Assembly (NCBI GenBank): GCA_002683335.1 | Contig: NYTE01000048.1 | Coordinates: forward strand, 1-42,995 | Length of the DNA stretch: 42,995 nucleotides | Direction of reading: 5' to 3' | From: Halieaceae bacterium | GTDB lineage: Bacteria > Pseudomonadota > Gammaproteobacteria > Pseudomonadales > Halieaceae | Part shown: one piece after another, positions 39,360-42,995 of the stretch | Layout: every line of letters starts with the position of its first letter | How positions within the stretch are numbered: the first letter of the stretch is position 1 | Translations under genes and position numbers: made by a program | The notes under the pieces: model-generated | The model's input: the letters and a program-made list of their open reading frames with translations, nothing else | Databases searched by the model: none | What the model was told of the DNA's origin: nothing

Positions 39360-40124
39360 TTAGGGCAGACGTAAAGGCTCTGGGAAGCCCTGATCCAGCA
39401 ACTGACCACGCATCCACTCCAAAGCGCTTTGACCTTCGAATGGGCCCAGTCTCACGCGATGCAATCTTTTTCCGTCGACGTCAACTGGCGATACGTACCA
39501 GTTCTGACCCCATTGCCGCTGTAAAGTTCGCGCCAAATCAAGCGCCGATTGCCATGAGGAGAACGCCCCAATCTGCAAATAACGGTGAACGGCTGAAGGT
39601 TGATCACGGCGGTCTTCAATGCCCTCTTGCGGAAGCGCCTCGATCTGCACTTTGGCAGTACCTTGCTCCGAAAATCCAAGGGCCACAGCAGCCTGATACG
39701 AAACATCAATAATGCGATCTGGAGCAAAGGGGCCCCGATCATTGACACGCAATACTACGGTGCGTTGATTCTTAAGATTCTTCACTCGGACATAACTGGG
39801 GATAGGCAGGGAGCGATGGGCGGCAGTGGCGCCATAAACATCGTAGATTTCACCGTTGGATGTAGAGCGCCCTTGAAACTTCATGCCATACCAGGAGGCG
39901 AGGCCCTCTTCTCGGTATCCCTCATTAGTACCCAGTACTGTGTAGCGAGCACCGTGAACCTCATAAGGACTTTTATTTCCGTAGCGCAGTATCGGTTCTG
40001 CCCGCGGCACCGCATCCACCCATGGTATCGAAGCAGGCGCTGAGGGTGGATAGTCGGCGCCGGCGGCAGTTGCTTCCTGAACAGTGCTTGCAATCAACGC
40101 GAAAAGTGCCAACAACAAACCCAT
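39360..40124 (-). CDS. rlpA: Septal ring lytic transglycosylase RlpA with SPOR domain
   Basis: EEGLASWYGMKFQGRSTSNGEIYDVYGATAAHRSLPIPSYVRVKNLKNQRTVVLRVNDRGPFAPDRIIDVSYQAAVALG; C-terminal SPOR-like RYLQIGAFSSWQSALDLARTLQ. Start proposed at ATG 40124. Confidence 0.95.
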   Translation of the reverse strand: MGLLLALFALIASTVQEATAAGADYPPSAPASIPWVDAVPRAEPILRYGNKSPYEVHGARYTVLGTNEGYREEGLASWYGMKFQGRSTSNGEIYDVYGATAAHRSLPIPSYVRVKNLKNQRTVVLRVNDRGPFAPDRIIDVSYQAAVALGFSEQGTAKVQIEALPQEGIEDRRDQPSAVHRYLQIGAFSSWQSALDLARTLQRQWGQNWYVSPVDVDGKRLHRVRLGPFEGQSALEWMRGQLLDQGFPEPLRLP

Positions 40125-41155
40125 TAAAGGTCTTTCTCCTTCCGAGCCTTCGCTATTGACTGACTCAGGTCCCAAACTGCCATGGCGTACATAGCGCTAT
40201 GGTTGTAGCGCGTGATGACATAGAAATTTTCCAAACCCAGCCAATATGCCATGCCGTCCTGTACCTCCAGACCGATAGGCGTTGCCATTGCGTCCGAGTT
40301 GATAGATTGAGATGGCATCACCCCCCGGGCGACCAGTTGGGCCACGCTGTGGATCGGCTTCAGCCCCCCCTCGAAAAGCCCTGGATCGGGATCATTCACT
40401 GTCGCCGAAACCACCACATCCTTATCAGCGTGCCAACCGTGCTCCAGCAAATAGTTGCCAACACTGCTGATTGCATCGGCTGGGTTATCCCAAATATCGG
40501 GTGCGCCTTCGCCCTCAAAACGAGTAGCGTAAGCTCGATAACTTGACGGCATGAACTGACCATAACCCATTGCCCCCGCATAAGAGCCTTTCAGCATGAG
40601 TGGATCCTTACCGGACTCCCAAGCCAGCAGCAGGAATGCCTCAAGTTCTTTGGTGAAAAACGCCGATCTTCTGGGGTAATCAAATGCCAGCGTGGCCAAA
40701 GCATCAATCACTCGATAGCTGCCAGTAATCCTGCCGTAAAAGGTCTCCACGCCGATAATGGCGACGATCACTTCCGGCGGTACGCCGGTAACGGCCGACA
40801 CGGCGTCCAGGACGAGCGAGTGCTCGTCCCAAAAGACGACGCCTTCACTAGTGCGGCGAGGCGTCAGAAAAATTTGTCGATACTCATGCCATGGCTTGGT
40901 TTTCTCAGCGGGTCTGGCAATCGCATCAAGTATCGATTGTTGACGCTCCGCAGCACTGACCAAGTCGGTCGACCACTTGGCATCAACGCCGGCAAGCTCT
41001 GCTGATTTAATCACCTCGATAGCAGCTACGCGCTCGGCATATTCTCCAGCAGCCACCTCAACAGCAATCAGGCTACTCAACGCCGCCCAAAGCAAGATGG
41101 GCGCCGCCCGGACGCCCCAGCGTCGCGCGCACCGGGTGCTGAAAAGTAACCTCAT
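40124..41155 (-). CDS. mltB: Lytic murein transglycosylase B
   Basis: VIVAIIGVETFYGRITGSYRVIDALATLAFDYPRRSAFFTKELEAFLLLAWE, GSYAGAMGYGQFMPSSYRAYATRFEGEGAPDIWDNPADAISSVGNYL. ATG 41155 (MRLLFSTRCARRW signal peptide) preferred to ORF start 41446, which overlaps rodA. Confidence 0.95.
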   Translation of the reverse strand: MRLLFSTRCARRWGVRAAPILLWAALSSLIAVEVAAGEYAERVAAIEVIKSAELAGVDAKWSTDLVSAAERQQSILDAIARPAEKTKPWHEYRQIFLTPRRTSEGVVFWDEHSLVLDAVSAVTGVPPEVIVAIIGVETFYGRITGSYRVIDALATLAFDYPRRSAFFTKELEAFLLLAWESGKDPLMLKGSYAGAMGYGQFMPSSYRAYATRFEGEGAPDIWDNPADAISSVGNYLLEHGWHADKDVVVSATVNDPDPGLFEGGLKPIHSVAQLVARGVMPSQSINSDAMATPIGLEVQDGMAYWLGLENFYVITRYNHSAMYAMAVWDLSQSIAKARKEKDL

Positions 41156-42291
41156 TGAGAAATAATCCTTGTCTCTGTACTGATCGCTGTCAGGATACCG
41201 AAACCCAACATAAGTGTAACGATGGCCGTGCCGCCAAAGCTGATAAATGGCAGCGGGACGCCCACAACAGGTAACAACCCTGCGACCATACCCATATTGA
41301 CCACGACATACACACAAAAGGTCAAGGTAATCGCGCTGGCAAGCAGTCGGCCATAAGTACTCTGTGCCGTCAGACTTATCCAGAACCCTCGCGCAACGAC
41401 CAAACCATAAAGCGCGAGCAGGCAGAGCACCCCGCGGAAACCCCACTCCTCAGCCAATACGGCGATGATGAAATCCGTTTGACTCTCGGGTAAAAAATCG
41501 AGGTGAGACTGAGTGCCTTGTAACCAACCCTTTCCTGACCACCCCCCCGACCCAATGGCGGTTTTTGACTGAATGATATTCCAGCCCGCACCTAGCTTGT
41601 CGGCTTCAGGATCAAATAAGGTCAAGATTCGTTGCTTCTGGTAGTCCCTCAAGATGAACAGCCAAGCGGGCCATAGTGCCGCCAACGCAGTGAGCATACC
41701 CGCCATGATCTGCCACCAGCTGATGCCCGCCATGAAAATAACAGAGGCTCCACTGGCCGCCACCAGCAACGCAGTGCCGAGATCGGGTTGCAGGCCAATA
41801 ACGACAGCGGGTAGAGCAATAATGAGCAAACTCACCACAGTGACACCTAACCGCGGTGGCAACCCGTAGCGCACTACCCAGTAAGCGACAGCCAGTGGCA
41901 TTGCAATCTTCATCACCTCGGAGGGCTGGAATCGGATGATCCCGAGGCTCAGCCAGCGCTGAGCGCCTTTGGCACCAACACCGAACATGAGCACCATAAG
42001 CAATAGCCCTAAGGCAAAGAAATACAGGGCAGGACTCCAGCGCTGAATCGTATCGATCCGAACCTGAGCGACGACCAGCAACACGCCCCAACCCACGACA
42101 AAGTTGCGAAGTTGCCGACTTACAGTGCTCCAGTCGCCATCAGAGGCGCTGAACAATACGAACAGGCCCAGCACCATAATGAGACACAGAGGCAGTAACA
42201 GAACCAGATCAAGGTGTAACCACTGAGCCAGTGTCCTGGGTCGCGCGAAAGAACGCTGCGAATCATCGAGGTAGCGGGCGTATTCAGACAT
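41152..42291 (-). CDS. rodA: Rod shape-determining protein RodA (SEDS glycosyltransferase)
   Basis: Polytopic SEDS protein: RWLSLGIIRFQPSEVMKIAMPLAVAYWV, LQPDLGTALLVAASG, SHLDFLPESQTDFIIAVLAEEWGF, GVPLPFISFGGTAIVTLMLGFGIL. Confidence 0.98.
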   Translation of the reverse strand: MSEYARYLDDSQRSFARPRTLAQWLHLDLVLLLPLCLIMVLGLFVLFSASDGDWSTVSRQLRNFVVGWGVLLVVAQVRIDTIQRWSPALYFFALGLLLMVLMFGVGAKGAQRWLSLGIIRFQPSEVMKIAMPLAVAYWVVRYGLPPRLGVTVVSLLIIALPAVVIGLQPDLGTALLVAASGASVIFMAGISWWQIMAGMLTALAALWPAWLFILRDYQKQRILTLFDPEADKLGAGWNIIQSKTAIGSGGWSGKGWLQGTQSHLDFLPESQTDFIIAVLAEEWGFRGVLCLLALYGLVVARGFWISLTAQSTYGRLLASAITLTFCVYVVVNMGMVAGLLPVVGVPLPFISFGGTAIVTLMLGFGILTAISTETRIISQ

Positions 42292-42995
42292 CGCTGAGCT
42301 CGTTTAACCAGGCATCGATCACGCGGCGTGCAACTGGTGTTGCAGCGCTGCTACCTCCCCCATTCTCCGCTAAGACCACTACCACAATACGGGGCTTAGT
42401 CTCGGGTGCAAAGGCAATGAAGAGGCCATGATTACGATTGCGCTCACTTACCTTGTCCTCTTCGTAAATGGCATCTTGTGCTATACCAATCACCTGAGAC
42501 GTTCCCGTCTTGGCGGCCATTTGGTACGTGATACCCTTGGAGATGCTTGCCGCCGTGCCCCGTTGCCCGTGCACCACATCGACCATACCCTCGATAACCG
42601 CCCGCCAATCCTCTTCATGCATTTTGAGGGGTTCGCGCGGTACCCCTCCCACCGTCATGTCGCCAACACGATGAACGATCGACGGCACGAAGCTGGTTCC
42701 ACGGTTGGCCAACACCATTGTTGCCTGTGCAAGCTGCATCGGCGTCGCCAACATATAACCCTGGCCGATACCGGCGCTGAGGGTCTCACCCGGAAACCAT
42801 GCCTCGCCCATCGCTTCTCGCTTCCATCGAGTGTTCGGCAATATCCCACCTTGTTCAGCTGTTGTATCAACGCCCGTGGGCCGACCCAACCCAAAAGGTT
42901 CCAAGACGTCCGCCATGGTGTCGATGCCCATTCGGTGCGCGAGATCGTAGTAATAGGTATCACAGGACTCGGCAATGGCCATCCGCATGTCGACC
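42284..42995 (-). CDS. mrdA: Penicillin-binding protein 2 (MrdA), C-terminal part; 5' end runs off the window
   Basis: AIAESCDTYYYDLAHRMGIDTMADVLEPFGLGRPTGVD, KTG motif MAAKTGTSQVIGIAQ, GLFIAFAPETKPRIVVVVLAENGGGSSAATPVARRVIDAWL; adjacent to rodA. Confidence 0.95.
   Translation of the reverse strand, partial: VDMRMAIAESCDTYYYDLAHRMGIDTMADVLEPFGLGRPTGVDTTAEQGGILPNTRWKREAMGEAWFPGETLSAGIGQGYMLATPMQLAQATMVLANRGTSFVPSIVHRVGDMTVGGVPREPLKMHEEDWRAVIEGMVDVVHGQRGTAASISKGITYQMAAKTGTSQVIGIAQDAIYEEDKVSERNRNHGLFIAFAPETKPRIVVVVLAENGGGSSAATPVARRVIDAWLNELSDV

Noticed and set aside
1-42995. CRISPR arrays or rRNA genes
   Set aside because: No regularly spaced repeats and no rRNA-like segments were seen on reading the sequence; a dedicated tool was not run.

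Overview
The window looks like a chromosomal segment of a marine-type gammaproteobacterium; this is inferred from gene content and order only. It has two parts. (1) About 20.5-43 kb, almost all minus strand, is conserved housekeeping synteny: tRNA-Lys(TTT), cpoB-pal-tolB-tolA-tolR-tolQ-ybgC-ruvB-ruvA-ruvC-yebC-aspS-fmdB-like, an HU-like gene, then proS, a glutamine-synthetase-like gene and gpx (+), prfC, and lipB-ybeD-dacA-rlpA-mltB-rodA-mrdA (partial). (2) About 1-20.4 kb is accessory/catabolic. It holds the C-terminal end of a CDS cut by the window edge, a TonB-dependent receptor, a TPR-sulfotransferase, an MFS transporter plus exported amidohydrolase pair, and a catabolic locus at 7.9-20.4 kb. 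That locus has a TetR/BetI-like regulator divergent from an operon of two tandem phytoene-desaturase-like FAD oxidoreductases, a GcvT-fold (aminomethyltransferase/THF-demethylase-like) protein and a GbcA-like Rieske oxygenase. An APC permease, class III aminotransferase, PhyH dioxygenase, class II aldolase and class V (alanine-glyoxylate type) aminotransferase follow. A perfect 8-4-8 inverted repeat (GAATGAAT-AATC-ATTCATTC, 8646-8665) lies between the regulator and the operon and is a likely operator. My best candidate for an undescribed system is this locus, read as a catabolic pathway for an N-methylated (possibly O- or S-methylated) compound; the substrate is unknown. I found no CRISPR array, rRNA, transposase or integrase. 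All calls come from reading translations, with no database search.
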